A DNA stretch of 64,000 bases from Candidatus Blochmanniella pennsylvanica str. BPEN (GTDB taxonomy: Bacteria; Pseudomonadota; Gammaproteobacteria; Enterobacterales; Enterobacteriaceae), in the NCBI RefSeq assembly GCF_000011745.1, contig NC_007292.1, positions 682,001-746,000 of the forward strand. The letters run 5' to 3'. Of the stretch, positions 27,934-40,893 are shown piece after piece. Position 1 is the stretch's first letter. The number at the start of each line of letters is the position of its first letter. Under the pieces are notes generated by a model, which saw only the letters and a list, made by a program, of their open reading frames with translations, ran no database searches and had not been told where the DNA came from. The translations under genes and the position numbers were made by a program.

Positions 27934-28331
27934 TTAATTTCCATTAAAGATTATATACTATAAAATAGTTCATTTTAATTTAATTAAATCAAATAATAAT
28001 ATAAATTTAGAAAGATTATATTATTATCTTTTACATAAAATATTTTATTTTCATAAATCTATAAAGACAGAATTGTTTCAAGAAAAGATTTATATTTTAT
28101 ATGATTTATATGTTGAAGTAATTATTTACAAGTTTAGATTATTTATATTTTCTATATCGTATAATGCAAGAATAAATCCCAACATAATTAAAATAAAGAA
28201 TCTAACTCAATACTATCGAGTAATAATTTTATTAAATTATACTGTACTTTAAAAAAATCTTCTCATGGGCATTATAATGCATACACTGACTATATTAAAT
28301 TTTAATACTTATTAATCACTAAATATGGTTA
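27934..28331. other. Spacer at the former damX-dam position
   Basis: 398 nt without a recognisable gene. E. coli has damX and dam here, between aroB and rpe; no residual motif of either (for example the Dam DPPY box) was seen. Confidence 0.5.
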
Positions 28332-29420
28332 TTAGTTGTTAGTATCTTCAATGGATAACGATACTAACTCATGGTTTACATTAAAGACAGTTTTTACGTT
28401 TCCTATAGTAGAAGTAGGCAAAACTAAGTTAAGTTGTCCTGATATTGACTTTTTATCGCGTTTCATATACTCTAAATAGTTTTTTGATGTCATTTCTTTT
28501 GGGCCACGCACAGGTAAACCTGCTCGTGTTAATAATAATTTTATGCGTTTTGCATCACTGCAATTAAACTGATTTAAACGTAATGCAGTATTTACTGCCA
28601 TCATGATACCTGCTGCTATAGATTCACCGTGAGACCATTGTGAATAGCCCAGGTATGATTCGATAGCATGACCATAGGTATGTCCAAGATTTAATACACT
28701 TCTAATACCTTGATCACGTTCATCAATTGCAATTATAGATGCTTTTAATTCACAACAACGACGAATACAGTACATTAAAGATGGTAAATGCAAAATTAAT
28801 AAATCATCTAAATGGGATTCCAACCATCCAAAAAAACTAGAGTCAAGAGCTATAGCATACTTAATGATTTCAGCTAATCCAGAAGAAAACTCTTTCATAC
28901 TCAACGTATGCAAGACATCTAAATTGATAATAACCGCAATAGGTTGATGAAAAGCTCCAATCATGTTTTTACCAAGTATATGGTTAATTCCAGTTTTTCC
29001 TCCAATGGACGCATCTACTTGTGCAAGCAATGTTGTCGGGACCTGAATAAAACGTATTCCGCGTTGGTATGTGGCGGCTGCAAATCCAGTTATATCTCCA
29101 ATGACGCCTCCTCCCAGGCCAATAAGTATTGTACTGCGATCATAATTTTTTTTCAGCAATTTAGTAAATATTGTATCTAATGTAATTAGAGATTTGTTTT
29201 GTTCACCATCTGGTAAAATTAGTTGATCAGTAACAATTCCTGATCTAATCAATAAATTACGTAATATGTTTAAATAAATCGGCGCCACTCGATCATTGGT
29301 AATTAATACTACTTTGTCATCAATATTTAATGGCCAAAAGGGTAAGAAATCATTAAACAATTTGTCTGCAATAATAATTGGATAGCTTCTTTTTTCTAAT
29401 TTTATGATAATTTTTTCCAT
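28332..29420 (-). CDS. aroB: 3-dehydroquinate synthase
   Basis: Second enzyme of the shikimate pathway, NAD- and zinc-dependent. The 362 residues equal the E. coli length. Visible motifs are LPDGEQNKSL, the NAD-binding GGGVIGDITGFAAATYQRG, GKNMIGAFHQP, the zinc ligands in SGLAEIIKY and NLGHTYGHAIE, and SHGESIAAG. It follows aroK by 54 nt, so the two are likely co-transcribed. Confidence 0.97.
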   Translation of the reverse strand: MEKIIIKLEKRSYPIIIADKLFNDFLPFWPLNIDDKVVLITNDRVAPIYLNILRNLLIRSGIVTDQLILPDGEQNKSLITLDTIFTKLLKKNYDRSTILIGLGGGVIGDITGFAAATYQRGIRFIQVPTTLLAQVDASIGGKTGINHILGKNMIGAFHQPIAVIINLDVLHTLSMKEFSSGLAEIIKYAIALDSSFFGWLESHLDDLLILHLPSLMYCIRRCCELKASIIAIDERDQGIRSVLNLGHTYGHAIESYLGYSQWSHGESIAAGIMMAVNTALRLNQFNCSDAKRIKLLLTRAGLPVRGPKEMTSKNYLEYMKRDKKSISGQLNLVLPTSTIGNVKTVFNVNHELVSLSIEDTNN

Positions 29421-29474
29421 AACAAAATTATAAAAGCTTTTAATATTAAAATGATGAATTTATAATGACAAACG

Positions 29475-31529
<2,055 letters not shown>

Positions 31530-32120
31530 ATGATTTATATAACCCCAATTGCACAAAAACATTTTACTAAACTGCTAGCGGGTAAGAAACCAGGTACTCA
31601 GATACGAGTGTTTGTGGTTAACCCAGGTACAGTTCATGCAAAATGTAATGTTTGTTTTTGTCCACCAGAAGAATTTAAAACCAGTGATGTGGTCATTGAA
31701 TTTGATCTTTTTTCTGTACACGTAGATTCAGTGTATGTATCTTTCCTTAAAGACGCAAAAATTGACGTGATGATTAATGAATTAGATTCTCAACTTACTA
31801 TTAAAGCTCCGAATGCTACTAAAGAATGCAATAATACAAGAAACAATATGAACAATGATTTGTTGGAAGATCGGGTAAGGAATGTGTTACAGTTTCAAAT
31901 TAATCCTCAATTAGAGCTACACGGAGGCAGTGTATCTTTAATACGTATTACTGAAGATCTGTTAGCTGTTATTAAATTTTATGGCGGATGTAACGGCTGC
32001 GCAATGGCTAGCTATACCATAAAAGAAGGAATTGAAACTACCTTAAAGAATCTTTTTCCAGAATTAAAAGGGGTACTAGATATGACTCAACATCAACATG
32101 GGACGCATTCTTTTTATTAG
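31530..32120 (+). CDS. nfuA: Fe-S biogenesis protein NfuA
   Basis: Carrier that delivers [4Fe-4S] clusters to apoproteins. The 196 residues (191 in E. coli) have the degenerate A-type N-terminal domain (GTQIRVFVVNPGT) and the C-terminal Nfu domain with Cys154-x-x-Cys157 in GGCNGC. Nearby clients could include IlvD, an Fe-S dehydratase. E. coli has it near bioH; here it stands alone, 157 nt before the end of asd on the other strand. Confidence 0.95.
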   Translation: MIYITPIAQKHFTKLLAGKKPGTQIRVFVVNPGTVHAKCNVCFCPPEEFKTSDVVIEFDLFSVHVDSVYVSFLKDAKIDVMINELDSQLTIKAPNATKECNNTRNNMNNDLLEDRVRNVLQFQINPQLELHGGSVSLIRITEDLLAVIKFYGGCNGCAMASYTIKEGIETTLKNLFPELKGVLDMTQHQHGTHSFY

Positions 32121-32277
32121 AGATTTTATTTTTTATTTCAAAAGATTTTTAGTAAACTAACCATAAGTTTTTTATATAATTGAGTTAATTTATTTAAAAT
32201 TTTCAGCATTGCATTTCTATTTGAAATGCTCCTAAATTATATATTTGTAAATCTGTTTTTTGTAGAACAAATAAAAT

Positions 32278-33384
32278 TTATAGTAATTGACGCAATATCC
32301 TGCGTAATGGCTCAGCAGCTCCCCAAAGTAACTGATCGCCCACGCTAAAAGCTGAAATATATTTGTTACCTGCGTGCAATTTGCGTAACCGACCGATGGG
32401 TATGTTGAGTGTTCCGGATACCATAACAGGAGTTAATTTATTTAATGATTGCGTAACATCATTTGAGATAACTTCTACCCATTTATTATGAGATTGGAGT
32501 AATTCTTCTATTTCTTTTAAACAAATGTCTTTTTTAAGTTTTAAAACAAATGCTTGGCTATGACAACGTAATGAGCCCACACGTACACATAAACTGTCTA
32601 CTGTTATAATTTTAGAAGTATTGAGGATTTTATTAGTTTCTGCTTGACCTTTCCATTCTTCTTGAGTTTGACCATTATACATATAATCACCAATCCACGG
32701 AATGACGTTGCCTATCAAAGGAACTTTAAAGCAATCTACTAACAAGGAATCAGTTTTACTAAATTTAGTAATTATATGTTCAATATCTAAAATAGCCATT
32801 GACGGGGACGTTAACAAATCAGTTACTGTATTGTACACTTGGCCCATTTGTATTAATAGCTCACGCATGGCGCGTGCTCCACATCCAGAAGCTGCCTGAT
32901 ACGTAGAGGCAAAAACCCATTCGATTAAATTATGAGCAAACAATCCACCTAAAGACATTAACATTAAACTTACAGTGCAATTACCTCCTACAAATGTTTT
33001 AATACCGTTATTTATACTTTGTTTTATCAATACTTGATTAACAGGGTCCAAAACAATAATCGCATCATCATTCATTCGTAAAAATGAGGCGCTATCAATC
33101 CAATATCCTGTCCATCCAATTTTTCTTAATTTTGGATAAATAATTTTACTATATGCGCTGCCTTGACACGTAATAATAATATCTAAAGAATTAAGCAGAT
33201 CGATATTACAAGCGTCTTGTAATAATAATTCTTGTGATGCTTGAATGTTTGGAGCATGTTCTCCTATTTGTGATGTCGAAAGAAATATTGAGTGAAAATA
33301 GTTAAAATCATTTTCTTCTTTCATGCGATTCATTAATACTGAACCTACCATTCCTCTCCAACCAACAAACCCAATATTTTTCAT
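32278..33384 (-). CDS. asd: Aspartate-semialdehyde dehydrogenase
   Basis: Makes aspartate semialdehyde for lysine/DAP, threonine and methionine. The start at 33384 ([15 protein letters not shown]) matches E. coli, preceded by GAGA, and gives 368 residues (367 in E. coli). The active-site Cys lies in GGNCTVSLM, and the [11 protein letters not shown] motif is present. Divergent from yhgN, as the asd-yhgN pair in E. coli. It works with dapF in this window. Confidence 0.97.
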   Translation of the reverse strand: MKNIGFVGWRGMVGSVLMNRMKEENDFNYFHSIFLSTSQIGEHAPNIQASQELLLQDACNIDLLNSLDIIITCQGSAYSKIIYPKLRKIGWTGYWIDSASFLRMNDDAIIVLDPVNQVLIKQSINNGIKTFVGGNCTVSLMLMSLGGLFAHNLIEWVFASTYQAASGCGARAMRELLIQMGQVYNTVTDLLTSPSMAILDIEHIITKFSKTDSLLVDCFKVPLIGNVIPWIGDYMYNGQTQEEWKGQAETNKILNTSKIITVDSLCVRVGSLRCHSQAFVLKLKKDICLKEIEELLQSHNKWVEVISNDVTQSLNKLTPVMVSGTLNIPIGRLRKLHAGNKYISAFSVGDQLLWGAAEPLRRILRQLL

Positions 33385-33519
33385 TATCAATCTCACAGTC
33401 ATTATTAAGTATCAAAAATATATGTAATATGATGTAATACGTTTATAATAATATTTTGTAATTTACTTTATAAAAAGCGTGGTGTATATAAAACACAAAT
33501 AACTTTTAGGAAAATAATA

Positions 33520-34113
33520 ATGAATGAAATGATATCAGCTACAGTTCTATTGTTTTTAATTATGGATCCTATCGGAAATTTACCAATTTTTATGTCGATA
33601 CTAAAAGATCTAGAACCAAAACGACGTCAAATTATAATAATTAGAGAGATGATAATCGCCTTATTATTAATGTTAGGATTTTTATTTGTTGGTGAACATA
33701 TTTTAATATTTCTTAATTTACACACGGAAACAGTTTCAATTTCTGGAGGTATTGTGTTGTTTTTAATTGCCATAAAAATGATATTTCCTTCAGAAGAAGG
33801 AAATAATACTGGATTTTCAGATGGAGAAGAACCTTTTTTAGTGCCACTTGCTATTCCTTTAGTCGCTGGTCCTTCAATTTTAGCAACGTTATTGTTATTG
33901 TCTCATCAATATCCTCAGAAAATCAATTTTTTAATTTTAGCATTAATTATTGCGTGGGGATTATCTATGCTAATTTTGATGTTGTCTAATGTATTTTCTC
34001 GTTTATTGGGTAATAAAGGTATCGGAGCATTGGAGAGGTTAATGGGTTTATTATTAGTAATGATTTCTACTCAAATGTTACTTGATGGGATACATAGTTA
34101 TTTATGTATATAA
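33520..34113 (+). CDS. yhgN: MarC-family inner-membrane protein YhgN
   Basis: Integral membrane protein of the MarC (UPF0056) family; function not established. The 197 residues equal E. coli YhgN. It starts with the family motif LFLIMDPIGNLPIF, and about six hydrophobic segments can be seen, with the conserved PLAIPLVAGPS near residue 115. A GAAAA-rich, weak ribosome-binding site precedes ATG 33520. Located next to asd as in E. coli. Confidence 0.92.
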   Translation: MNEMISATVLLFLIMDPIGNLPIFMSILKDLEPKRRQIIIIREMIIALLLMLGFLFVGEHILIFLNLHTETVSISGGIVLFLIAIKMIFPSEEGNNTGFSDGEEPFLVPLAIPLVAGPSILATLLLLSHQYPQKINFLILALIIAWGLSMLILMLSNVFSRLLGNKGIGALERLMGLLLVMISTQMLLDGIHSYLCI

Positions 34114-34561
34114 CTTAATTGAAAAATTATTTCATTATATAAATATATTTGGATGTTTTAAATTTAATTTTTAGTAGATTCTCTTAAATTAATTAGCATA
34201 AATAATTTTTTAAAAATTGAGTATAAAAAATTTATACATTTATTTATTATTTCAATTAAAATACAACAAATTAATTTTACTATAGTGAAATTACAAAAAT
34301 TATAATTTTTTAAAAAAATATATATATTAATGATTATTTTTTATACAGAGTTTTGTTTGAAATATAACTGTTTAAAAAGTTTATTATATTAATTAAACAA
34401 AATCATAATTGTACTTTATTAATTATTTAAAACAATGTTATGAGCTGTCATTATATATAAAAGTTATAAATACGAACACAAAAAATCATGTAGCAAATTC
34501 GTCAAACTATTCAATAAATAATGAAAAAATATTAAAAATCATAATATTTTTAATAAAAATA
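34114..34561. other. Spacer between convergent yhgN and yigL
   Basis: 448 nt, extremely AT-rich, no recognisable gene or clear terminator. Confidence 0.5.
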
Positions 34562-35401
34562 TTAATTTAAAACACCATTTCTTAATGACAAATCAGACCA
34601 TGTATTATGATACATACATTGTAAATAATGAGGTACTGCATCATCTTTATTGCTGCCAATAATTTCTAAGAATGGCAGGGTATCTTTCAGTCTTTGCTGT
34701 GCATTGCTCATTATACAACCTTTTCCTGCCATTTTTAGCATTTCTTGATCGTTCATCCCGTCACCAAATGAAATACAATCTTTTAGTTGACAGCCTAGTA
34801 ATTTAACTACCCTTTCTAGAGCATGTCCCTTTGAAACTCCTTCCGGCATCACTTCAAGACATGTAGGAAGCGAAAAACTAATATTGATTCGATGATTCCA
34901 ACGCGCATGTAATTTCTTTTCTAAAGACAACAGTCGTTTATAATTATTACTAGTGAAGTATACTTTACAGACACCATGCAAGGGCAATGTATCTTTCTGA
35001 TATATATGATAATCAGATTCATATCCGTTATAAAAACAATTTTGTTTTGATATTGATCGGTTAATCAGCCACTTATCATTATAAAAGATATTAGTAATAA
35101 TTTGAGAATCATAATGTACTACTCGTAATAAATCATCTACAATTTCTGTAGCTAAATCGTAAGAAGCAATTAACTTCCCGTAGGTATTATGTATTCTAGC
35201 TCCATTAGAAGTAATCATATAAGAATTAATTTTCAAATTATCACGTATTTGCATGACGTTTGTATGATGTCGGCCAGTAGCAAAAACAAAATGAATATTA
35301 CGAGTAGTTAGTAATTTTAGAATCTTTTTAGTAAAAGACGTTAATCGGTGGTCCGGTGTTAGCAAAGTACCATCTAAATCAGACGCAACGATGCGAAACA
35401 T
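34562..35401 (-). CDS. yigL: HAD-superfamily Cof-type phosphatase YigL
   Basis: Sugar-phosphate / pyridoxal-phosphate phosphatase in E. coli. HAD motif I DLDGTLL at residues 8-14 with nucleophile Asp8, motif II TSNG, the Lys of VSKGHAL and motif IV GDGMNDQEML are all present. Identity to E. coli YigL is high (FATGRHH, SYMITSNGARIH). The 279 residues exceed E. coli's 266 by a short C-terminal tail. It belongs to the dapF-yigB-uvrD-corA-yigL order on the minus strand. Confidence 0.92.
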   Translation of the reverse strand: MFRIVASDLDGTLLTPDHRLTSFTKKILKLLTTRNIHFVFATGRHHTNVMQIRDNLKINSYMITSNGARIHNTYGKLIASYDLATEIVDDLLRVVHYDSQIITNIFYNDKWLINRSISKQNCFYNGYESDYHIYQKDTLPLHGVCKVYFTSNNYKRLLSLEKKLHARWNHRINISFSLPTCLEVMPEGVSKGHALERVVKLLGCQLKDCISFGDGMNDQEMLKMAGKGCIMSNAQQRLKDTLPFLEIIGSNKDDAVPHYLQCMYHNTWSDLSLRNGVLN

Positions 35402-35766
35402 TTATTACCTCTCTTTGTTTTTATTAAAAATAATAAAAAATAACCATTATTATATCAATATATTATGACATGATATCAATAAAAATTGATATATTATATA
35501 TATGATTTATAAATAATAATTTATTGAATGAATTTTTCAAAATATTAAATATAGTAACTTTTTAATTATAAAATGTAATTATTATTACAAAGATTTATAG
35601 ATTCATTGTATGAAAAAGAATTTAAAATAATTTAAATGTATTGAGTTTTTATCGTATCTTTGTGCTGGGATATATGTAAGAACATAATTTCAAAACACTT
35701 AATCTTAATTAGATTAGTATTTTTTTTAGAAAAATTATATATGTACTGCAATTATATTTATAATAT
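35402..35766. other. Spacer between corA and yigL
   Basis: 365 nt, AT-rich. E. coli has rarD, pldA and related genes between corA and yigL; none is recognisable here. Confidence 0.5.
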
Positions 35767-36711
35767 TTATAGCCAATTTTTATATTTGAAATAAATGTAC
35801 GGAGCAAGTCCTGATAGAATCATTAAAATAATGGCGCTAGGGTAACCAAATGACCATTGTAATTCTGGCATAAATTTAAAATTCATTCCATAGCTAGATG
35901 CAATTAAAGTTGGAGGTAAAAAAATAACTGAAAAAATTTTTATAATTCTATTTTGTTCAATATTAATAAATCCCATTGCTGATTGGGTTAAAGAACTGAT
36001 TTGATGAAATACATATTCATTGTGAGGTAATAACAATGTGATTTCATTTAAAATATCGTTAGCATATTTTTGTTGTGATACAGGTAATTTTACTTTACGT
36101 ATTAAAAATTTTATTGCTCTTTCAGTATCTAATAAATTAACACGAATTTTCCATCCTATATTTTCCAATATAGCTAAATCAGAAAGCGCATGATCGTATT
36201 CATCGATTTGTTGTCCGTTCATAATAACAGAACTCAATGTTTCTAAGGTAGCATAAATATGCTCTATTTTATTTGTTAGGTCATCAAGTTTTACCTCAAA
36301 TAAATTTAATAATAATTCATAGGCATTTCCATTAATTAACAAATGGTTATGCAAATATTTTTGATACATACAAAATACTGGAAATTCTTTTTTTCGTGAA
36401 GTATATAAACATCCGTTGTGAATGGTAAAGAATACACTAGAGTTATCTATTTGTTCTTGGCTGTTATATGAAAAGAAAAAAGAATGAATATGTAATCCAT
36501 TTTTATCTTTAAAGAAACGTGTAGTCTTGTTAATGTCTTTCAATTCAAAAAACTTTATTTTTTGGTGAAGCAATATGTTTGGTATATAATTATGACCATC
36601 GCCGCATGAATCTATTATATCAATCCAAATAATATTATTTAAAAATGATATTTTATCTTTTTCATTAATACGAAATAAATGATTATTTTTTAATTGAAAT
36701 ATATTATACAT
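35767..36711 (-). CDS. corA: Magnesium/cobalt transport protein CorA
   Basis: Pentameric inner-membrane Mg2+ channel. The 314 residues (316 in E. coli) have a long cytoplasmic N-terminal domain and two C-terminal transmembrane segments; the signature YGMNF lies between them, followed by the PELQW-type loop and a basic end (FKYKNWL). A partly nested inverted repeat lies upstream at 36781-36845. In E. coli corA also follows uvrD. Confidence 0.95.
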   Translation of the reverse strand: MYNIFQLKNNHLFRINEKDKISFLNNIIWIDIIDSCGDGHNYIPNILLHQKIKFFELKDINKTTRFFKDKNGLHIHSFFFSYNSQEQIDNSSVFFTIHNGCLYTSRKKEFPVFCMYQKYLHNHLLINGNAYELLLNLFEVKLDDLTNKIEHIYATLETLSSVIMNGQQIDEYDHALSDLAILENIGWKIRVNLLDTERAIKFLIRKVKLPVSQQKYANDILNEITLLLPHNEYVFHQISSLTQSAMGFINIEQNRIIKIFSVIFLPPTLIASSYGMNFKFMPELQWSFGYPSAIILMILSGLAPYIYFKYKNWL

Positions 36712-36780
36712 ATATCATTGCTTCCTCAAAGAATACAAATTAGTCTACATTAGATCACAATAACTAAAATTAGATAATAA

Positions 36781-36845
36781 ATAGCTATTCTCATACCATG
36801 TAATTTCGACATTCGACAATACGCATTACATGACAAAACAGCTAT
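36781..36845 (-). promoter_or_regulatory. Nested inverted repeat upstream of corA
   Basis: CATGTAAT (36797-36804) pairs with ATTACATG (36825-36832), and outside it ATAGCT (36781-36786) pairs with AGCTAT (36840-36845). It lies 70 nt before the corA start and could be a structured 5' leader. The rest of 36712-37194 shows no gene. Confidence 0.3.
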
Positions 36846-37194
36846 AAACAATCATCATCGCGTATCGAATATCTATGACGTACAAATAATTCGTAAAGTT
36901 TTTATTTATTTGGTAATGAATATAATTCAATTATAATAATTATTTAAATACTCGATTAGATGTTATTCACTGAGATAGTATAAGTACAATCTGCAGATTA
37001 GAGCGGGCATGTTACGCCTAGAATAAAAAGATTGTCAATATTTATAAATATTTTTAATAATAATATAGATATATTTGTATTATATAATAATCCTAATGAG
37101 GATTAGAGTAATAACTCTCTGAAAATTCAATAAAATAACAATATAAGTTTATACGAATAACAGGGCTTTACTCTTGCTGAGTAACATCAATATA

Positions 37195-39114
37195 CTATAC
37201 TTTTAAACAATCTATCGGTAATTCATTAACAAATCTATATGGTGATTGAATGACCATCTCTTTTCCGTAAATATAACGAGTTTCTGAATAACTAATTGTT
37301 AATTTATGCCATAGCACGTGTGATGCCAACATAAATTAATCTACGTTCTTCTTCTAATAATTCTTTGTTAATTAAAGAAACATCGTTTGGAGAAATCCCT
37401 TCTTCTAAGCCTATAATAAATACTTGGGAAAATTCTAATCCTTTTGAAGCATATAGCATCATGAGTTGTACTGCATTTGAATAAGTATTAGATAAATTTT
37501 CTTCAAATTCTAAAGAAATATACGATAAAAATTGTTGTAATAGATATGTATGTATTTATCGTTGATGCTGATAGAATACTGTATTGCTTACTCATTGTTA
37601 TAAATTCTTTAATATTGTGTATGCGTTCACAATATGTTGGGCTGACATATTTTTTATACATATTCCATCATAATCCGACTTGCTTAACAATATAAAAAAT
37701 TTGTTCATGCAAGGGCAATATAATTGGACATTTGATTTTTTAAGGAATCTATCAATAGCAGATCTACCTTTAATCGTTTTTTGTTTGAAATAAATAAGTT
37801 ACTCTCCCACAAGCTTAAGTGATTTAAATTAACGTATTTTTTAATAAGCTCTAAAGTACGTTGACCAATTCTTCTATGAAGTATGTTAATGATTCGCATA
37901 TAAGCAGTGTCATTATTCTGATTAAGAATAAATTTTAAATAAGCTATTATAATATCTCCGATTTCTTTGCGTTCAAAAAATCCTATCTCTCCATATATGT
38001 GATAAGGTATATTTTTTAATAAAATTTCTTCTAATAAAAAAGATTGAAAATTATTTCGATATAAAACATCTACTTATTTAGAAAACCATGTCGTTTTTTC
38101 CAATCTATTAGATTATTTGCTACGAATATAGCTTCATCTATTACATTAAAAGCACAATACAGAGAAATAGCATCTCCTTTATTTTACATGTCCATAAATT
38201 TTTCTTGAAACGTGTATCATTTTTACAAATAAGAGTATTGGCAGCTCTTAAAATATTATTAGCAGAACGATAATTCTGTTCTAATGTAATACGTGTCAAA
38301 TCTTCTAAAAATCGTTGAAAATTTTTTATTTGTGCTCCTCTCCACCCATAAATAGATTGATCATCATCGCCAACAATCATTAAATTATTGTTTTCTCCTG
38401 ACTCCTGATAAAAGGCGTAAACAAACATATTGAACTGTATTAGTATCTTGAAATTCATCCACTAAAATATTAATAAATCGTTTTGGATAATAACGTAAAA
38501 TATTCAGATAATTTCAACACAACATATATGCATGTTTCAATAATTCATTAAAATCTATTAATTCAGAGCGATTACATATGTCTTGATAAAACTGATAAAT
38601 TCGGAACCATATCATTTCTATTGAATTGCTATTAATATTTATATTTGGAATATCTGGAATCTTATTTTTCTCACTATTGATATAATACATAGCTTGTACG
38701 CCATACTTGTTTTCATTTAAGTTAAGTGAGCATATTAATTGTTTCAAAAGTTGAATTTGATCGTTGTTATCGAGGATTTGAAAATTTTTGGTAAATCTGC
38801 ATCTACGTAATGAGCGTGTAGTAACCGATTTGCTAATCCATGAAAAGTACTAATCCATAAATCATTTTTTTTGAACACCAATTAAAGATTGTATGCTATT
38901 TTGCATTACTGAAGTAACTTTATTCGCAAAAGTAATCGCTATTATTGGCCATTGGATATATTTTTTCACTAATTGTAACCAAGAGAATGCGGTTAACTAA
39001 TACTCGAGTTTTTCTGCTACCAGCTTCAGATAACACCAATATATTTTGATCATTAGAAGTTACCGCTTCTTGTTGTTTATCATTTAGTTGATCAAGAATG
39101 TGATAAACATTCAT
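37195..39114 (-). pseudogene. uvrD: Decayed DNA helicase II (uvrD)
   Basis: Superfamily 1 helicase gene broken by several frameshifts and stops but still readable along its length in shifting frames. From 39114: MNVYHILDQLNDKQQEAV (N-terminus), Walker A degraded to EAGSRKT (GAGSGKT expected), FQIL near 38780, SELIDFNELL near 38560, [10 protein letters not shown] near 38470, the Walker B region MIVGDDDQSIYGWRGAQ near 38370, LEQNYRSANNIL near 38270, RIGQRTLELI near 37860, YASKGLEF near 37450, [15 protein letters not shown] near 37330, and the YIYGKE / VNELP end. The final roughly 60 residues of E. coli UvrD are absent. Flanked by yigB and corA exactly as in E. coli. Confidence 0.93.
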
Positions 39115-39178
39115 AAAATATCACAACACATAGTAAATAATTACTTATAGATATATGAATTCAACATAACTATTAACA

Positions 39179-39895
39179 TTATAATAAATATGTTAATGAT
39201 GTTAATTTTGAAATTTTCAAATGTGGTAACAGTGTTGCATCAACTGAACAACATTGATTTAAGTTATATTGACTAATCCAACAAGCCTGCATCCCAGCAT
39301 GTATTGCTCCTTTTATATCTGTATTCAAGTCATCTCCTACATGTAGAATATTGTTACAAGATATTCCAAAACGCTTTGAAGCTAAATAATACATATCTTT
39401 ATAAGGTTTAGCGCGACCATTAATTCCAGCACGTAATACATCTTGAAAATATTGTTGTAGTCCACAAGCAATAGGATTCGCATTGCCATTAGTGATTGCA
39501 ATTAATGGCCATTTAGAACTTAATGCTGATAATACATTATGTGTACTCAGGGAAATATCGATTTTGTTGCGCCAATGTATAATAATTTCCATAGCGTAAT
39601 CAGCGCCTAATTGTGCTTCATTTTGAGTTAATCCTGATTGTAATAAAATTATCTTTAAAGATTTCCAACGCCAATAATTTACATCATGACAAATATTTGG
39701 TTCTATAAATTGAAGCAATTTACGCGATTGATAATAATCCTTGTTTTGTATTTTAGATAACGCGGGATGATATTGTTGCAAAAACAATATTGACTTTTCT
39801 TCGGCCCGATTTATTATCGGATAATTATCATATAATGTATTGTCTAAATCTAGAGTTATAGCATAAAAAGGTTGTAATGTACGGTAAAAATGCAT
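39179..39895 (-). CDS. yigB: HAD phosphatase YigB (FMN / ribitylaminouracil phosphate phosphatase)
   Basis: In E. coli YigB dephosphorylates FMN and the riboflavin intermediate 5-amino-6-(5-phosphoribitylamino)uracil. The 238 residues (same as E. coli) start MHFYRTL and contain HAD motif I DLDNTLYDN (Asp16), motif II ITNGNAN, the Lys in GRAKPYKDMY and motif IV HVGDDLNTDI. The C-terminal LLPHLKISKLTSLTYLL matches the E. coli tail. It may serve riboflavin synthesis (inference). It precedes the uvrD pseudogene; E. coli xerC between dapF and yigB is missing. Confidence 0.92.
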   Translation of the reverse strand: MHFYRTLQPFYAITLDLDNTLYDNYPIINRAEEKSILFLQQYHPALSKIQNKDYYQSRKLLQFIEPNICHDVNYWRWKSLKIILLQSGLTQNEAQLGADYAMEIIIHWRNKIDISLSTHNVLSALSSKWPLIAITNGNANPIACGLQQYFQDVLRAGINGRAKPYKDMYYLASKRFGISCNNILHVGDDLNTDIKGAIHAGMQACWISQYNLNQCCSVDATLLPHLKISKLTSLTYLL

Positions 39896-40068
39896 AATTT
39901 GTACCTTTAATGTTATTAAATTACAATCGTTATTTTTTCACAATGAAATATTTATATACTCACCACATTATATTCATATAATGTATAAAAAATTAAATAC
40001 TAAATAAAGTTTCAATATAAAATACGTGAATTAAAAAACAATAACATTTTGGTGGATTTACTATATAT

Positions 40069-40893
40069 TTATAAATTAATATATCCATCATATACATAAG
40101 ACGTTGATCCAGTCATGTACAGTGCATTACTTGCCCCTTTCCAATTTACTGATATAGTACCCCCAGGCAAGTTTACGTTTACTGATTCATACAATAATCC
40201 CTGTTGAATGCCTACGGCAACTGCCGCACAGGCGGCAGTTCCGCAAGCTTGAGTTTCTCCTACTCCGCGCTCATATACTCGTAATCGAATATTATTACAG
40301 TTAATAATTTGCATAAAACTTACATTGACTCGTTCTGGAAAACAATGATGATCTTCTAATGCTGATCCTAATGAAGTAACTTGGATATTTTCTATTTTTT
40401 CTACTAAAATAATACAATGAGGATTACCCATAGATACTACACCACATAGTATTATTTGTGTAGGTAAAAATAAAATATAAGTTTTTTGATATTGTGATAT
40501 ATAAAACGGAATAAGTTTTGGATCAAAAATAGGCGCCCCCATATTAACAGATACGCGATTGTCATTCATAATAGACAATATTATATGGTTAGCGCGAGTA
40601 CTAATATGAATGTTTCGTTTATTAGTTAATTTTTTTAAGCAGACAAATTGCGCAACACAACGCATACCATTACCACATTGATTTACTTCTGTTCCGTCCG
40701 AATTATAAATTCGACAATGAAAATCTATTGCTGGATCATAAGGGGGTTCTACTATTAACAATTGATCAAAACCAACTCCATAAAATCGATCTGACAAATA
40801 TCTGATATTTTCAGAAGTAAGATGTATATTTTGAGTGACAGCATCTATGATGACAAAGTCATTGCCCAGCCCGTTCATTTTGGTAAATCGCAT
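40069..40893 (-). CDS. dapF: Diaminopimelate epimerase
   Basis: Converts LL-DAP to meso-DAP for peptidoglycan and lysine. The start at 40893 (MRFTKMNGLGNDF) has a strong GAGGAAGG site and gives 274 residues, exactly the E. coli length. The two catalytic cysteines are in place: Cys73 in QCGNGMRC and Cys217 in TQACGTAAC. Seven extra codons from an upstream ATG are not needed. Head of the dapF-yigB-uvrD-corA-yigL series. Confidence 0.97.
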   Translation of the reverse strand: MRFTKMNGLGNDFVIIDAVTQNIHLTSENIRYLSDRFYGVGFDQLLIVEPPYDPAIDFHCRIYNSDGTEVNQCGNGMRCVAQFVCLKKLTNKRNIHISTRANHIILSIMNDNRVSVNMGAPIFDPKLIPFYISQYQKTYILFLPTQIILCGVVSMGNPHCIILVEKIENIQVTSLGSALEDHHCFPERVNVSFMQIINCNNIRLRVYERGVGETQACGTAACAAVAVGIQQGLLYESVNVNLPGGTISVNWKGASNALYMTGSTSYVYDGYINL

